The notes under the pieces are model-generated. The model was not told the DNA's origin and searched no databases. It saw only the letters and a program-made list of their open reading frames with translations. Shown one piece after another: positions 39,503-49,896 of a DNA stretch of 64,000 nucleotides; position 1 is the stretch's first letter; each line of letters begins with the position of its first letter. Source of the stretch: Lysinibacillus agricola (GTDB lineage Bacteria > Bacillota > Bacilli > Bacillales_A > Planococcaceae); contig NZ_CP067341.1 of NCBI RefSeq assembly GCF_016638705.1, positions 1,305,501 to 1,369,500 of the forward strand. Reading direction: 5' to 3'. Position numbers and translations under genes: made by a program.

Positions 39503-40642
39503 ATGAGTAGTGATTTGTTAGATGCGCTAAATGCGCTAGAAGAACAAAAAGGAATTTCAAGAGATGTGTTAATTGAAGCAATTGAAGCGGCATTAGTTAC
39601 AGCTTACAAACGCAACTTCAATCAAGCACAAAATGTTCGTGTGGACTTAAATTTAGATAAGGGCTCAATTCGTGTCTTTTCACGTAAAGATGTTGTAGAA
39701 GAAGTAGAGGATGATCGTTTACAAATTTCTATAGAAGATGCAAAGGCTATTAACCCTGCATACCAGATGGAGGATGTGGTTGAGCAAGAGGTGACACCTC
39801 GAAACTTTGGTCGTATTGCCGCACAGACAGCGAAACAAGTAGTTACACAACGTGTACGCGAGGCAGAACGCGGTCTAATTTACGAGCAATATGTGGACCG
39901 TGAAGATGATATCGTGACTGGTGTAGTTGAGCGTCTAGATGCTCGTAATATATATGTAGGTCTAGGAAAAGTAGAGGCTGCATTACCACAAAACGAACAA
40001 ATTCAAGGTGAAACATATCATCCACATGATCGTATCAAGGTCTATATTACAAAGGTTGAACGTACTACACGTGGGCCTCAAGTCATTGTTTCACGTACAC
40101 ATCCTGGTTTATTACGCCGCTTATTTGAAATGGAAGTACCTGAAATCTATGAAGGTATTGTAGAAATTAAATCGATTGCTCGTGAAGCAGGAGATCGTTC
40201 TAAAATCTCTGTTTATGCACATAACGAAGAGGTAGATCCAGTAGGTTCATGTGTAGGTGCAAAAGGCGCGCGTGTTCAAACAATTGTTAACGAATTAAAC
40301 GGTGAAAAAATCGATATCGTTGAATGGTCAGAAGATCCAGTTGTATTTGTAGCAAATGCTCTTAGCCCATCAAAGGTTTTAGATGTTCAAGTAAATGAAG
40401 AAGAAAAATCTACAACGGTTGTCGTACCTGACTATCAATTATCATTAGCAATTGGTAAACGTGGTCAAAATGCACGTTTAGCTGCAAAGCTAACAGGCTG
40501 GAAAATTGATATTAAGAGTGAAACAGATGCTCGTGAGTTAGGTATTTATCCATCTGCTACAAGCACTTTCATTCCTGCTGAGGATGAAGAAAGTGATTTT
40601 GATGATGTAGCAGTTGACTTATATCAAGACGACGAAGAATAA
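39503..40642 (+). CDS. nusA: transcription elongation/termination factor NusA
   Basis: A 379-residue factor: an N-terminal polymerase-binding domain (residues 1-125), an S1 domain near 135-200 (DIVTGVVERLDARNIYVGLG), and two KH domains (SKISVYAHNEEVDPVGSCVG; LSLAIGKRGQNARLAAKLTG). A short acidic C-terminal tail follows, with no E. coli-type repeats. It acts in pausing, termination and antitermination. A notable 15-bp hairpin stands in the gap to ylxR. Confidence 0.97.
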   Translation: MSSDLLDALNALEEQKGISRDVLIEAIEAALVTAYKRNFNQAQNVRVDLNLDKGSIRVFSRKDVVEEVEDDRLQISIEDAKAINPAYQMEDVVEQEVTPRNFGRIAAQTAKQVVTQRVREAERGLIYEQYVDREDDIVTGVVERLDARNIYVGLGKVEAALPQNEQIQGETYHPHDRIKVYITKVERTTRGPQVIVSRTHPGLLRRLFEMEVPEIYEGIVEIKSIAREAGDRSKISVYAHNEEVDPVGSCVGAKGARVQTIVNELNGEKIDIVEWSEDPVVFVANALSPSKVLDVQVNEEEKSTTVVVPDYQLSLAIGKRGQNARLAAKLTGWKIDIKSETDARELGIYPSATSTFIPAEDEESDFDDVAVDLYQDDEE

Positions 40643-40667
40643 GTAAGAAAGCCGTGTGACTAGTTAG

Positions 40668-40715
40668 CTGCCATTATTCAGTGGGCGTTGGGCTGCGTCG
40701 ACTGAATAGTGGCAG
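40668..40715. other. 15-bp stem-loop between nusA and ylxR
   Basis: CTGCCATTATTCAGT (40668-40682) pairs with ACTGAATAGTGGCAG (40701-40715), one pair being G-T, around an 18-base G-rich loop. No T run follows, so it is unlikely to be a simple terminator. It may be a processing or stability element within the operon transcript. Confidence 0.6.
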
Positions 40716-40823
40716 AGTCCTACAATGGAAAATGGAATTTAATTTAAATCCAAGTTAATGGCCAATGTAGTGCATGGCTAGTCCACCTCTTACGACATGC
40801 TTCAGAGAGGAAAGGTGATTCTT

Positions 40824-41102
40824 ATGGCTATTAATAAAAAAGTACCTCTTCGAAAATGTGTAGCTACAGGAGAAATGCTACCAAAGAAAGAAATGATTCG
40901 TGTTGTTCGTTCAAAAGAGGGCGAGGTAAGTGTTGATATTTCCGGAAAAAAACCCGGACGTGGTGCTTATGTCTCTAAATCGGAGAAGGCGATTGAAATC
41001 GCCCGAAAGAAAAATGTTTTAGGGCACCAACTTGATGTAAAAATCCCTGAAGAAATCTACGATGAACTTATTTTGCTGATTCGTAGGGAGTCTATTATAT
41101 GA
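40824..41102 (+). CDS. ylxR: YlxR family RNA-binding protein (RnpM-like)
   Basis: A 92-residue protein with RKCVATGEMLPKKEMIRVVR and 'DISGKKPGRGAYVSKSEKAIE', the DUF448 signature (G-R-G-A-Y-V). Work in B. subtilis links this family to RNase P modulation. ATG 40824 follows AGGAAAGGTGATTCTT; upstream ATG codons in frame lack a site. The stop overlaps the ylxQ start. Confidence 0.9.
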   Translation: MAINKKVPLRKCVATGEMLPKKEMIRVVRSKEGEVSVDISGKKPGRGAYVSKSEKAIEIARKKNVLGHQLDVKIPEEIYDELILLIRRESII

Positions 41103-41407
41103 TCAATCAAGCAGTGTTTAACTTGCTTGGAATAGCGGCGAGAGCCCGTAAAATTATTTCAGGAGAAGAGTTAGTAGTAAAGGAAGTCCGCAATGGTAAT
41201 GCAAAGCTAGTACTGCTTGCAAACGATGCTTCTAAAAACTCTAGCAAAAAAATTCAAGATAAATGCACGTACTACAACGTTGAGTATCATGTAATTGGTG
41301 ATCGTTATGATCTAGGACATGCTACAGGTAAGGAGGCCCGAGTGGCTTTAGCTATTACCGATAAAGGTTTTGCAAGCAAATTGTCTAGTCTACTCAACGA
41401 AAAATAA
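41099..41407 (+). CDS. ylxQ: L7Ae-like ribosomal protein YlxQ
   Basis: A 102-residue L7Ae/L30e-fold protein: [20 protein letters not shown], '[18 protein letters not shown]' and a C-terminal '[20 protein letters not shown]'. The family binds kink-turn RNA. ATG 41099 overlaps the ylxR stop by four bases. Confidence 0.9.
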   Translation: MINQAVFNLLGIAARARKIISGEELVVKEVRNGNAKLVLLANDASKNSSKKIQDKCTYYNVEYHVIGDRYDLGHATGKEARVALAITDKGFASKLSSLLNEK

Positions 41408-41421
41408 TCGGGGGTGAGCAG

Positions 41422-43692
41422 ATGACCAAAATCAGAGTTCATGAATATGCGAAACAAGTGAATAAAACGAGTAAAGAGGTTATTGAAGCACTAAGTAAAT
41501 TAAATGTGAGTGTAACAAACCATATGTCAATGTTAGAAAAAGATATAGTGGCAAAGTTAAATCAATCATTTAAAGCTACAAAAGAAGTGAAGAAACCTAC
41601 TCAAAACGTATCGCAAAAACCACAAGCTAATGGTCAACAAAAACCACAGCAATCGGTGAAAAAGCAAGAAGGGCAAAAGCAGCAATCTACTACTTCTAAA
41701 CCAAAAGTCAATAATCAGCAACAAACGCATCAAAACTCAAATTCGTCTAACGAAAAATCTAAGAATATAAAAGGTAATCAAAATCGAAATATGACACAAA
41801 ATAATAATAATAATAATAATAATAATAATCGCAGAGGTTACAACCAACGTCCAAAACCAGGAATTCATGGCGGAAAACGTCGCCATCCAAAAACACATCA
41901 ACCAAGTCTACCAGTGAAACAAAAGGAATTACCAGAAAAAATTACTTTTGTTGAATCACTTTCTGTAGCAGAATTAGCTAAAAAATTACACCGTGAACCA
42001 TCAGAAATTATTAAAAAATTATTTATGCTTGGTGTAATGGCAACAATTAACCAAGAATTAGATAAGGATGCAATTGAATTAATTTGCACAGACTATGGTG
42101 TAGAAGTTGAAGAGGAAATTCGTGTAGATATTACGGATTTAGAAACACACTTCGAACAAACAGAAGAAATTAACGAAGAGGACTTATCAGAACGTCCTCC
42201 TGTAGTGACAATTATGGGGCACGTTGACCATGGTAAAACTACATTATTAGACTCTATTCGCAATACAAAAGTTACAGCTGTTGAAGCTGGAGGTATTACT
42301 CAGCATATCGGTGCTTATCAAGTAACTGAAGGCGACAAAAAAATTACGTTCCTTGATACACCAGGACACGCTGCTTTTACAACGATGCGTGCGCGCGGTG
42401 CGAAAATAACAGACTTAACGATTTTAGTGGTTGCTGCGGATGATGGTGTTATGCCACAAACAGTTGAAGCGATTAACCACGCAAAAGCAGCAGAAGTACC
42501 AATTATCGTTGCAGTCAATAAAATGGATAAACCTTCAGCTAATCCAGACCGTGTGATGCAAGAGTTAACGGAGCATGGCCTAGTTCCAGAAGCTTGGGGC
42601 GGCGAAACTATTTTCGTACCAATTTCTGCATTAAAAGGTGAAGGCATTGACACATTATTAGAAATGATTTTACTTATCGCTGAAGTTGGAGAATTAAAAG
42701 CGAACCCTAATCGCTTAGCACTTGGTTCAGTAATTGAAGCACAGCTAGATAAAGGTCGAGGCTCTGTTGCAACGCTTTTAGTACAAGATGGAACATTAAA
42801 AGTTGGGGACCCAATTGTTGTCGGCCATGCTTATGGGCGAGTACGTGCTATGGTGAATGACAAAGGCCGTCGTGTGAAGGAAGCTGGACCATCAACGCCA
42901 GTAGAAATCACAGGCTTAAATGATGTACCACAAGCTGGTGACCGTTTCGTTGTCTTTGAAGACGAAAAAACAGCACGCCAAGTTGGAGAAACTCGTGCAA
43001 TGACAGCGATTCAAGCACAACGTTCAGAAAAACAACGCGTAACGCTTGATAACTTATTCGAACAAATGAGTCAAGGCGAAATGAAGGAGCTTAACTTAAT
43101 TGTTAAGGCTGACGTTCAAGGTACTGTAGAAGCTATGGCTGCATCATTAATGAAAATTGATGTTGAAGGCGTAAACGTGAAAATTATTCACACTGGCGCT
43201 GGAGCGATTACAGAATCAGATATTTCTCTTGCTGCGGCTTCAAATGCAATTGTTATCGGCTTCAACGTTCGTCCAGATGTCAATGCAAAACGTGCAGCAG
43301 AAGAAGAGGGCGTAGATATTCGTCTACACCGCATTATCTATAAAGTAATTGAGGAAATTGAACAAGCAATGAAAGGTATGCTTGATCCAGAATTCGAAGA
43401 AAAAATTATTGGTCAAGCAGAAGTTCGACAAACAATTAAAGTATCAAAAGTTGGTACAATTGCTGGTTCGTACGTAACAGAAGGTAAAGTAACTCGTGAT
43501 TCTGGCGTACGTGTAATCCGCGATAATGTAGTAATTTTTGAAGGTGAATTAGATACACTTAAACGTTTTAAAGATGAAGTAAAAGAAGTTGCTAGAGGTT
43601 ACGAATGTGGTATTACAATTACAAACTTCAACGATATTAAAGAAGGCGACATTATCGAAGCCTATATTATGGAAGAAGTTAAACGTGCTTAA
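41422..43692 (+). CDS. infB: translation initiation factor IF-2
   Basis: A 756-residue initiation GTPase. The IF2-N domain starts [21 protein letters not shown] basic, Gln/Asn/Lys-rich linker follows and includes ten consecutive Asn. The G domain has [11 protein letters not shown] from about residue 266, DTPGHAAF and NKMDKP, then domains II, III and the fMet-tRNA-binding C-terminal domain. The Asn run is encoded by (AAT)x10 at 41800-41829. The stop overlaps the ylxP start by one base. Confidence 0.97.
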   Translation: MTKIRVHEYAKQVNKTSKEVIEALSKLNVSVTNHMSMLEKDIVAKLNQSFKATKEVKKPTQNVSQKPQANGQQKPQQSVKKQEGQKQQSTTSKPKVNNQQQTHQNSNSSNEKSKNIKGNQNRNMTQNNNNNNNNNNRRGYNQRPKPGIHGGKRRHPKTHQPSLPVKQKELPEKITFVESLSVAELAKKLHREPSEIIKKLFMLGVMATINQELDKDAIELICTDYGVEVEEEIRVDITDLETHFEQTEEINEEDLSERPPVVTIMGHVDHGKTTLLDSIRNTKVTAVEAGGITQHIGAYQVTEGDKKITFLDTPGHAAFTTMRARGAKITDLTILVVAADDGVMPQTVEAINHAKAAEVPIIVAVNKMDKPSANPDRVMQELTEHGLVPEAWGGETIFVPISALKGEGIDTLLEMILLIAEVGELKANPNRLALGSVIEAQLDKGRGSVATLLVQDGTLKVGDPIVVGHAYGRVRAMVNDKGRRVKEAGPSTPVEITGLNDVPQAGDRFVVFEDEKTARQVGETRAMTAIQAQRSEKQRVTLDNLFEQMSQGEMKELNLIVKADVQGTVEAMAASLMKIDVEGVNVKIIHTGAGAITESDISLAAASNAIVIGFNVRPDVNAKRAAEEEGVDIRLHRIIYKVIEEIEQAMKGMLDPEFEEKIIGQAEVRQTIKVSKVGTIAGSYVTEGKVTRDSGVRVIRDNVVIFEGELDTLKRFKDEVKEVARGYECGITITNFNDIKEGDIIEAYIMEEVKRA
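41800..41829. repeat. (AAT)10 microsatellite in infB
   Basis: Ten perfect AAT codons encode Asn in the flexible linker before the G domain. The repeat keeps the frame when it gains or loses units, so length variants would be tolerated. Confidence 0.9.
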
Positions 43693-43970
43693 TGATTGTT
43701 TACGCAGAGGTTGAATTCATTATTCAAACTGCCCATTCGTTGAAGGAAAAACGTGCTGTTCTACAGCGTATGATTACTCGCACTAAACAAAAATTTAATG
43801 TATCCATTGCGGAAATTGACCATCAAAATGTATGGCAGCGCACGAAGTTAGCGCTTGTTGCTGTTTCTTCTTCAAAAGAAGCAGCCGAGCGTGAAATTAA
43901 TCATGCGCTCCATTACTTACAGTCAAATCCGGCTTGGGAACAGTTAAATGTTTGGCGAGACTATCTATAA
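43692..43970 (+). CDS. ylxP: YlxP family protein (DUF503)
   Basis: A 92-residue protein: [20 protein letters not shown], then 'RAVLQRMITRTKQKFNVSIAEIDHQNVWQRTKLALV' in segments. This is the DUF503 pattern always found between infB and rbfA. No known activity. ATG overlaps the last base of the infB stop. Confidence 0.9.
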   Translation: MIVYAEVEFIIQTAHSLKEKRAVLQRMITRTKQKFNVSIAEIDHQNVWQRTKLALVAVSSSKEAAEREINHALHYLQSNPAWEQLNVWRDYL

Positions 43971-44072
43971 GTAACATTAGATTGTTGTGTTGTATGATTT
44001 GTCATACCTTGCTTGTAGATATGTGCAAGTGAGGACACAACTATCTGTACATCGAAATTGAGGTGACAAACT

Positions 44073-44414
44073 ATGTCTCTACGCTCAAACCGTGTCGCTG
44101 AGCAAATGAAAAAAGAGCTCGGTGATATTCTTAGCCGTAAAATAAAAGACCCGCGTGTTGGTTTCGTTACTGTTACTGGTGTTGAGGTAACAGGTGATTT
44201 ACAGCAAGCGACAATTTATATTACAACTCTAGGCAATGAACGTGAACGAGAGGAAACACTAAAAGCTTTATTAAAAGCTTCTGGTTTCATTCGCTCAGAA
44301 ATCGGTTCACGAATCCGTTTACGTCGTACACCAGAATTAATTTTTGAATTTGATTCATCGATTGAATATGGGAACCGTATTGATTCATTGCTACGTGGTT
44401 TACACGAAGAATAA
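44073..44414 (+). CDS. rbfA: ribosome-binding factor A
   Basis: A 113-residue KH-fold 30S maturation factor: [40 protein letters not shown], '[19 protein letters not shown]'. ATG 44073 follows GAGGTGACAAACT. A strong terminator follows, so truB downstream is not simply co-transcribed. Confidence 0.96.
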   Translation: MSLRSNRVAEQMKKELGDILSRKIKDPRVGFVTVTGVEVTGDLQQATIYITTLGNEREREETLKALLKASGFIRSEIGSRIRLRRTPELIFEFDSSIEYGNRIDSLLRGLHEE

Positions 44415-44423
44415 AGCTAACAT

Positions 44424-44465
44424 AAAAAGTCTGCCAAATGCATGTTCATGCAGGCAGACTTTTTA
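44424..44465 (+). terminator. terminator after rbfA
   Basis: AAAAAGTCTGCC pairs with GGCAGACTTTTT; inside, TGCATG and CATGCA pair again, giving one long stem with a short loop. Confidence 0.85.
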
Positions 44466-44566
44466 CATTCATAGAATACACCACAAAAGATTTTGTCTGA
44501 GCAAAACGGCGACGAAAAATATACGAATTTGGATAATGTCAAATATGTGAAAAACGAATTAATTTT

Positions 44567-44680
44567 GGTTCATCACCAATTGGAATGATAATTGCTAAAA
44601 TGCATGCTATGTGGGCTCGAACGACCCCAGAAAAGCACCTAGTCATAACGGAAATCAACCCCGAATTATGGTGATGAACC
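44567..44680 (+). mobile_element. MITE-like element, copy E (114 bp, short form)
   Basis: The ends are perfect 12-base inverted repeats, GGTTCATCACCA and TGGTGATGAACC. The flanks are TTAATTTT (44559-44566) and TTGATTTT (44681-44688). The interior keeps GCTAAAATGCATGCTATGTG and CGGAAATCAACCCC but lacks the unit array. It ends eleven bases before the truB ribosome site GGAGG, inside the rbfA-truB gap. Confidence 0.85.
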
Positions 44681-44700
44681 TTGATTTTAGGAGGATATTT

Positions 44701-45612
44701 ATGAACGGTATTTTACCGCTTTGGAAGGAACGTGGCATGACGAGTCATGATTGCGTCTTTAAATTGCGAAAAATTTTACGTACCAAAAAAGTTGGACATA
44801 CAGGGACACTTGATCCAGGTGTCGAGGGAGTCCTTCCCATTTGTATTGGTCAAGCAACACGCATCGCAGAATATTTAACAGATGCAGGAAAGACGTATGA
44901 AGCCATGATATCAATTGGGCGTACAACGACAACTGAGGATGCAGAGGGAGAAACAGTTGAACAAGATAGTACGATTAAAAAATTTACACGTACTCAATTG
45001 CAAGAAGTTTTAGCCTCGCTAACAGGTGTTATTAATCAAACACCACCGATGTTTTCAGCTGTCAAAGTAAATGGTAAACGTCTCTATGAATATGCCCGAA
45101 AAGGCGAGATCATCGAAAGACCTACACGTCAAGTTACTATTTATGCACTAGAGCTATTAGATGATGTAGAAATATACGAAGGACAAGAAATTACATTTCC
45201 TGTACGTATAGCGTGTGGTAAAGGGACGTATATTCGAACACTAGCTGTGCAAATTGGACAGGCGCTTGGCTATCCTGCACATATGAAAGAGCTCGTACGC
45301 ACAGCCTCAGGCACCTTTACGCAAGAAAATTGCTTTACATTGGCACAAGTTGCTGAGCTAATGGAAGCTGAACAAATCGATACATGTATTTTACCAGTTG
45401 AGTATGCATTAACAGATTATCCATATATTGAGATAACCACTGCTAATGAAAAAGAAATTTTCAATGGACAAGTGCTTCCCGCAGATGCATTATTAAAGAT
45501 ACATGATAAAATTGTTTTTGGAATCAGTGGGAAAGCATTTGCGGTCTATCATGCCCATCCTACAAAGGAAGGGTTTATGAAGCCACATAAGATGTTTCCG
45601 ACGATAGAGTAG
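44701..45612 (+). CDS. truB: tRNA pseudouridine-55 synthase
   Basis: A 303-residue enzyme: MNGILPLWKERGMTSHDCVF, catalytic Asp in HTGTLDPGVEGVLPICIG, 'TPPMFSAVKVNGKRLYEYAR' and 'CGKGTYIRTLAVQIG'. It modifies U55 in tRNA. ATG 44701 follows TTTTAGGAGGATATTT. The frame continues upstream through the inserted element, which is not coding. Next gene ribF is 13 bases away. Confidence 0.96.
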   Translation: MNGILPLWKERGMTSHDCVFKLRKILRTKKVGHTGTLDPGVEGVLPICIGQATRIAEYLTDAGKTYEAMISIGRTTTTEDAEGETVEQDSTIKKFTRTQLQEVLASLTGVINQTPPMFSAVKVNGKRLYEYARKGEIIERPTRQVTIYALELLDDVEIYEGQEITFPVRIACGKGTYIRTLAVQIGQALGYPAHMKELVRTASGTFTQENCFTLAQVAELMEAEQIDTCILPVEYALTDYPYIEITTANEKEIFNGQVLPADALLKIHDKIVFGISGKAFAVYHAHPTKEGFMKPHKMFPTIE

Positions 45613-45625
45613 GAGGATTTTTTGT

Positions 45626-46582
45626 ATGGAGGTCATTCATTTAAAATACCCACACCAACTACAGCAACGAGAAAGCATGCAGCCATATTCATTGGCACTT
45701 GGCTTTTTTGATGGTGTACATAGAGGGCATCAGGCAGTTATTAAGGCAGCGAAGGAAGAAGGAGACAAGCGTCAAATTCCAACGGCTGTTATGACATTCG
45801 ATCCACATCCTTCTTTAGTGCTTGGCGGACGTAACGAAAAAGTATTTTATATAACGTTATTACAGCAAAAATTGCAGCTTTTTGAAGAACAGGGTGTTGA
45901 TACAGCATTTGTTGTACACTTCACATCTGATTTTGCAAAGCTTTCACCTGATGCATTTATTGATACATTTATTCGTGGGTTGAACATTCAACATGTTACA
46001 GCTGGCTTTGATTATTCTTTTGGTGCATTCGGTAAAGGTAAAATGGAAGATATGCGTGCATTGAGTAATGGAGATTACGGCGTAACAGTTGTTGAAAAGA
46101 AAATCGACGATATCGAAAAAATTAGCTCTACACGTATCCGTAAGCTTTTGCAAGAGGGAGATATGGAAGCAGCAAGATTGCTCCTAGGACGACCATTTGA
46201 AATTACGGGTATCGTTGTACATGGTGATAAGCGAGGACGCACAATCGGTTTCCCAACTGCTAATGTCCAAGCGTTAGAGGGGACTTATATCCCAGCAAGC
46301 GGTGTGTATGCGGTACGATTACTTGTACAAAATAACTGGTATGATGGTGTATGTAATGTAGGCTATAAACCCACATTTAAAGATCCAAATGACAAGCAAT
46401 TATCCATCGAAGTCCATATATTAAACTTCGAAAAAAATATTTACGGTGAAGAAGTACATGTCGCTTGGTATAAACGTATAAGAAGTGAACGAAAATTCGA
46501 TGGTATTGAAGCATTGAAAGCACAAATCGAAAAAGATAAACAGGAAGCAATTGAGTATTTTACACTTATTACCGAAAGTTAA
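45626..46582 (+). CDS. ribF: bifunctional riboflavin kinase/FAD synthetase
   Basis: A 318-residue enzyme making FMN then FAD. The N-terminal adenylyltransferase has LALGFFDGVHRGHQAVI, TFDPHPS and 'ISSTRIRKLLQEGDMEAA'. The C-terminal kinase has GDKRGRTIGFPTANV and 'GVYAVRL'. The last six codons (TLITES) and the stop appear to come from the repeat element inserted at 46563, since the target sequence GTATTTTA ends at 46562. The native C-terminus may have been slightly different. Confidence 0.95.
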   Translation: MEVIHLKYPHQLQQRESMQPYSLALGFFDGVHRGHQAVIKAAKEEGDKRQIPTAVMTFDPHPSLVLGGRNEKVFYITLLQQKLQLFEEQGVDTAFVVHFTSDFAKLSPDAFIDTFIRGLNIQHVTAGFDYSFGAFGKGKMEDMRALSNGDYGVTVVEKKIDDIEKISSTRIRKLLQEGDMEAARLLLGRPFEITGIVVHGDKRGRTIGFPTANVQALEGTYIPASGVYAVRLLVQNNWYDGVCNVGYKPTFKDPNDKQLSIEVHILNFEKNIYGEEVHVAWYKRIRSERKFDGIEALKAQIEKDKQEAIEYFTLITES

Positions 46583-46882
46583 AACGTATACCATGAATAT
46601 AAGTTGATCTTCGTTATGGCTGGGCGACTCCTTGGGGATCAGCGATAGAGGAACGAAGGCTAAAAGCATCACGTCCTGTGATAACGCCTTCGTGACCAAC
46701 ATCGTGTTGGCCCGAGACCCTGGAGCGAGCAACGCGAGTGAAGCGGCTCATCGGACGCCCCCAGGAAGCTCTGCGCGAAAGCGAAGCGTCAGCGGCAAAT
46801 GTTTTATCTGTGCGAAAGCGTAGCGGCAGCAACAAAGCGCCCAGCTGGAACGGAAATCAACCCCACTTTATGGTGATGAACC
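46563..46882 (+). mobile_element. MITE-like element, copy F (320 bp), overlapping the ribF end
   Basis: The left end is CACTTATTACCGAAAGTT (degenerate), the right end CCCCACTTTATGGTGATGAACC. GTATTTTA at 46555-46562 and ATATTTTA at 46883-46890 look like the target duplication (seven of eight). The interior carries GGGCGACTCCTTGGGGATCA, ATCACGTCCTGTGAT, TGTTGGCCCGAGACCC and two 37-base units with GCGAAAGC. Confidence 0.8.
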
Positions 46883-47074
46883 ATATTTTATCGGGTTAAT
46901 GCAAATTAAATATGCGTTAGCATTTGAATAGGCTTACGTTAACGCTTGCTTGACCTTTTGATTTATGGTAACATTCATAAGTGCATAATATGCTAAACCT
47001 TAGCTCGGTATATCGATGACTCCAACGTTTACTGTGCTAGTGGGGATTAACAATTATTTAGGAGGTCCATACAA

Positions 47075-47344
47075 ATGGCTATTTCAAAAGAACGTAAAAA
47101 CGAAATTATTGCTGAGTACCGTACTCACGAAAGTGATACTGGTTCACCAGAAGTACAAGTTGCAGTATTAACAGAGGAAATTAACGCTCTAAACGCTCAC
47201 TTACGTACACACAAAAAAGATTTCCACTCTGAGCGTGGTCTTCTTAAAATGGTAGGTCGTCGTCGTCACCTATTAAAATATCTTCGTGAAACTGACGTAC
47301 AACGTTACCGTGAACTAATCACTCGTTTAGGCTTACGTCGCTAA
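47075..47344 (+). CDS. rpsO: 30S ribosomal protein S15
   Basis: An 89-residue protein: [36 protein letters not shown], '[19 protein letters not shown]' and '[17 protein letters not shown]'. ATG 47075 follows TTAGGAGGTCCATACAA. Codon bias is strong. The 180-base leader from 46891 has no clear promoter that I can defend. Confidence 0.98.
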   Translation: MAISKERKNEIIAEYRTHESDTGSPEVQVAVLTEEINALNAHLRTHKKDFHSERGLLKMVGRRRHLLKYLRETDVQRYRELITRLGLRR

Positions 47345-47354
47345 TTGTCGATCT

Positions 47355-47379
47355 AAAAGCGGGATTAATCCCGCTTTTT
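47355..47379 (+). terminator. terminator after rpsO
   Basis: AAAAGCGGGAT pairs with ATCCCGCTTTTT with almost no loop (TA), a compact intrinsic terminator. Confidence 0.85.
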
Positions 47380-47500
47380 CTTTATGTTTATAAACATTAA
47401 GAAGACATTAACTTTACTATTGCGAAAAAAGCATATATGACACGAAATTCAAGCAAAAAAACTTTGTTTCAATCAAATACAGAAATAAATCCTAAATAAA

Positions 47501-47529
47501 TTGGCAATAACTGAATTTAAATGTATGAT
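47501..47529 (+). promoter_or_regulatory. promoter of pnp
   Basis: TTGGCA, 17 bases, TATGAT. It lies 103 bases before the pnp start and downstream of the rpsO terminator. Confidence 0.6.
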
Positions 47530-47631
47530 TATTTAATGAAATATTTAGCATAGAACAAGCATTTTTGGTACACTTACTATTAGTACATACAGACGAAGTA
47601 AGTGTTTTTATAATAGAGAGGGGTTCATTGA

Positions 47632-49746
47632 ATGAACGAAAAGAAAGTCTATTCCTATGAATGGGCTGGCCGTCCGCTTGTAATCGAAGTCGGACAGTTA
47701 GCAAAACAAGCAAATGGGGCCGTTTTAGTACGCTATGGTGATACATCTGTACTTTCAACAGCAACAATGTCAAAATCACCGAAACCACTTGATTTCTTCC
47801 CATTAACAGTAAACTACGAAGAACGTTTATACGCAGCAGGTAAAATTCCTGGTGGCTTTATTAAACGTGAAGGACGTCCATCTGAAAAAGCAATACTAGC
47901 AAGCCGTTTAATCGACCGTCCGATTCGTCCGATGTTCCCAGACGGTTTCCGTAATGAAGTACAAGTGATTTCGATGGTCATGTCTAACGATCCGGATTGC
48001 ACGTCTGAAATGGCTGCAATGCTTGGTTCATCAATAGCGTTAGCTATTTCAGATATTCCATTCGACGGACCGATTGCAGGTGTACAAGTTGGCTATATCG
48101 ACGGTAAATTTATCGTGAACCCAACAGTGGAACAATCTAATCAATCAACAGTCCATTTATCTGTAGCAGGTAACAAGGATGCTATCAACATGGTTGAAGC
48201 AGGTGCACTAGAAGTACCAGAGGAAATAATGCTAGAAGCCATTATGTTCGGTCATGAAGAAATCCAAAAAATTATTGCTTTCCAAGAGCAAATCGTTGCA
48301 GAAGTAGGAAAAGAAAAATTATCTATAACATTATTTGAAATTGATGAAGCGATTCAAGCAGATATAAAAGCAGCTTGTGAGACTGACATGCATGATGCTA
48401 TTCAAACTGCTGAAAAACATGCACGTGATGAGGCTATTAAAGCGGTAAAAGACCGTGTTATTGCTTCTTATGAAGAGCAAGAAGCTGATGATGTAACAAT
48501 GAAGCAAGTTTATACAATGCTAGATAAAATGGTTAAAGACGAAGTACGTCGTCAGATTACAGAAGATAAAGTACGTCCAGATGGTCGTAAGTTAGACGAA
48601 ATCCGTCCACTTTCTTCTGAAACAGGCATATTGCAACGTACACACGGTTCAGCATTATTTACGCGTGGACAAACACAAGCCCTTTCTATTTGTACATTAG
48701 GTGCACTAGGGGATGTACAAATTATCGACGGTTTAGGCGTAGAAGAATCAAAACGCTTTATGCATCACTATAACTTCCCTCAATTCTCTGTAGGGGAAAC
48801 TGGCCCAATTCGTGGACCAGGTCGTCGTGAAATCGGGCATGGTGCATTAGGAGAGCGTGCTCTTGATGCGGTTATTCCAGATGAATCTGTATTCCCATAT
48901 ACAATCCGTTGTGTATCGGAAGTACTTGAATCAAACGGTTCTACATCTCAAGCTTCTATCTGTGCTTCAACGTTAGCGATGATGGATGCTGGTGTTCCAT
49001 TAAAGGCACCTGTAGCAGGTATTGCAATGGGTCTTATTAAAAAGGGAGAGCATTACTCTATTTTAACGGATATTCAAGGTATGGAAGACCACCTTGGAGA
49101 TATGGACTTTAAAGTTGCTGGTACAGCTAAGGGTGTAACAGCACTTCAAATGGACATTAAAATTGATGGTTTATCACGTAATATTCTAGAGGAAGCATTA
49201 ACGCAAGCTAAAATTGGGCGTATGCACATTTTAGAATCAATGCTTGCTACTCTTGCAGACCCACGTGAAAAATTATCTCAATTTGCACCGAAAATTGTGA
49301 TCGTGAAGATTAATCCTGATAAAATTCGCGATGTCATCGGACCTGGTGGTAAACAAATTAACAAAATTATTGAAGAAACTGGCGTAAAAATTGATACGGA
49401 GCAAGATGGTACAATTTACATCTCTTCTGCAGATGAAGAAATGAACGCTCGTGCAAAACAAATTATCGAAGACATCGTACGTGAAGCAAAAGTTGGCGAG
49501 TATTACTTATCAACAGTTAAACGTATTGAAAAATTTGGTGCGTTCTGTGAAATATTCCCTGGTAAAGATGGCTTACTTCACATCTCTGAAATTCAAGAGG
49601 AACGTACAAAACAAGTTGAAGATGTATTGAAACTTGGCGATCAATTACTTGTAAAAGTTATTGAAATTGACAAGCAAGGTCGTGTGAATTTATCTCGTAA
49701 AGTTGTTATCCAAGAGGAAAAAGAACGCGCTGAGCAAGATAAATAA
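47632..49746 (+). CDS. pnp: polynucleotide phosphorylase
   Basis: A 704-residue 3'-5' exoribonuclease. Two RNase PH domains are seen (first with [20 protein letters not shown], second with [20 protein letters not shown] and [17 protein letters not shown]). Then a KH domain ([20 protein letters not shown]) and an S1 domain ([20 protein letters not shown]). The protein ends soon after S1. ATG 47632 follows GAGAGGGGTTCATTGA. Terminated separately at 49756. Confidence 0.97.
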   Translation: MNEKKVYSYEWAGRPLVIEVGQLAKQANGAVLVRYGDTSVLSTATMSKSPKPLDFFPLTVNYEERLYAAGKIPGGFIKREGRPSEKAILASRLIDRPIRPMFPDGFRNEVQVISMVMSNDPDCTSEMAAMLGSSIALAISDIPFDGPIAGVQVGYIDGKFIVNPTVEQSNQSTVHLSVAGNKDAINMVEAGALEVPEEIMLEAIMFGHEEIQKIIAFQEQIVAEVGKEKLSITLFEIDEAIQADIKAACETDMHDAIQTAEKHARDEAIKAVKDRVIASYEEQEADDVTMKQVYTMLDKMVKDEVRRQITEDKVRPDGRKLDEIRPLSSETGILQRTHGSALFTRGQTQALSICTLGALGDVQIIDGLGVEESKRFMHHYNFPQFSVGETGPIRGPGRREIGHGALGERALDAVIPDESVFPYTIRCVSEVLESNGSTSQASICASTLAMMDAGVPLKAPVAGIAMGLIKKGEHYSILTDIQGMEDHLGDMDFKVAGTAKGVTALQMDIKIDGLSRNILEEALTQAKIGRMHILESMLATLADPREKLSQFAPKIVIVKINPDKIRDVIGPGGKQINKIIEETGVKIDTEQDGTIYISSADEEMNARAKQIIEDIVREAKVGEYYLSTVKRIEKFGAFCEIFPGKDGLLHISEIQEERTKQVEDVLKLGDQLLVKVIEIDKQGRVNLSRKVVIQEEKERAEQDK

Positions 49747-49755
49747 TAAATTGTA

Positions 49756-49787
49756 GAAAAGGCTGCGTATAATGCGCAGCCTTTTTT
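49756..49787 (+). terminator. terminator after pnp
   Basis: AAGGCTGCG pairs with CGCAGCCTT around TATAATG, then a T run. Confidence 0.85.
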
Positions 49788-49896
49788 AAATCAACTATAA
49801 GGAAAATGGTTCTATAAGGGATATTTTGGGGGAAGCTTCTGAAGATCCCACATTATGCCTTTGATGTAGAACTAGAGATAAATTGGGGGAGATTTT

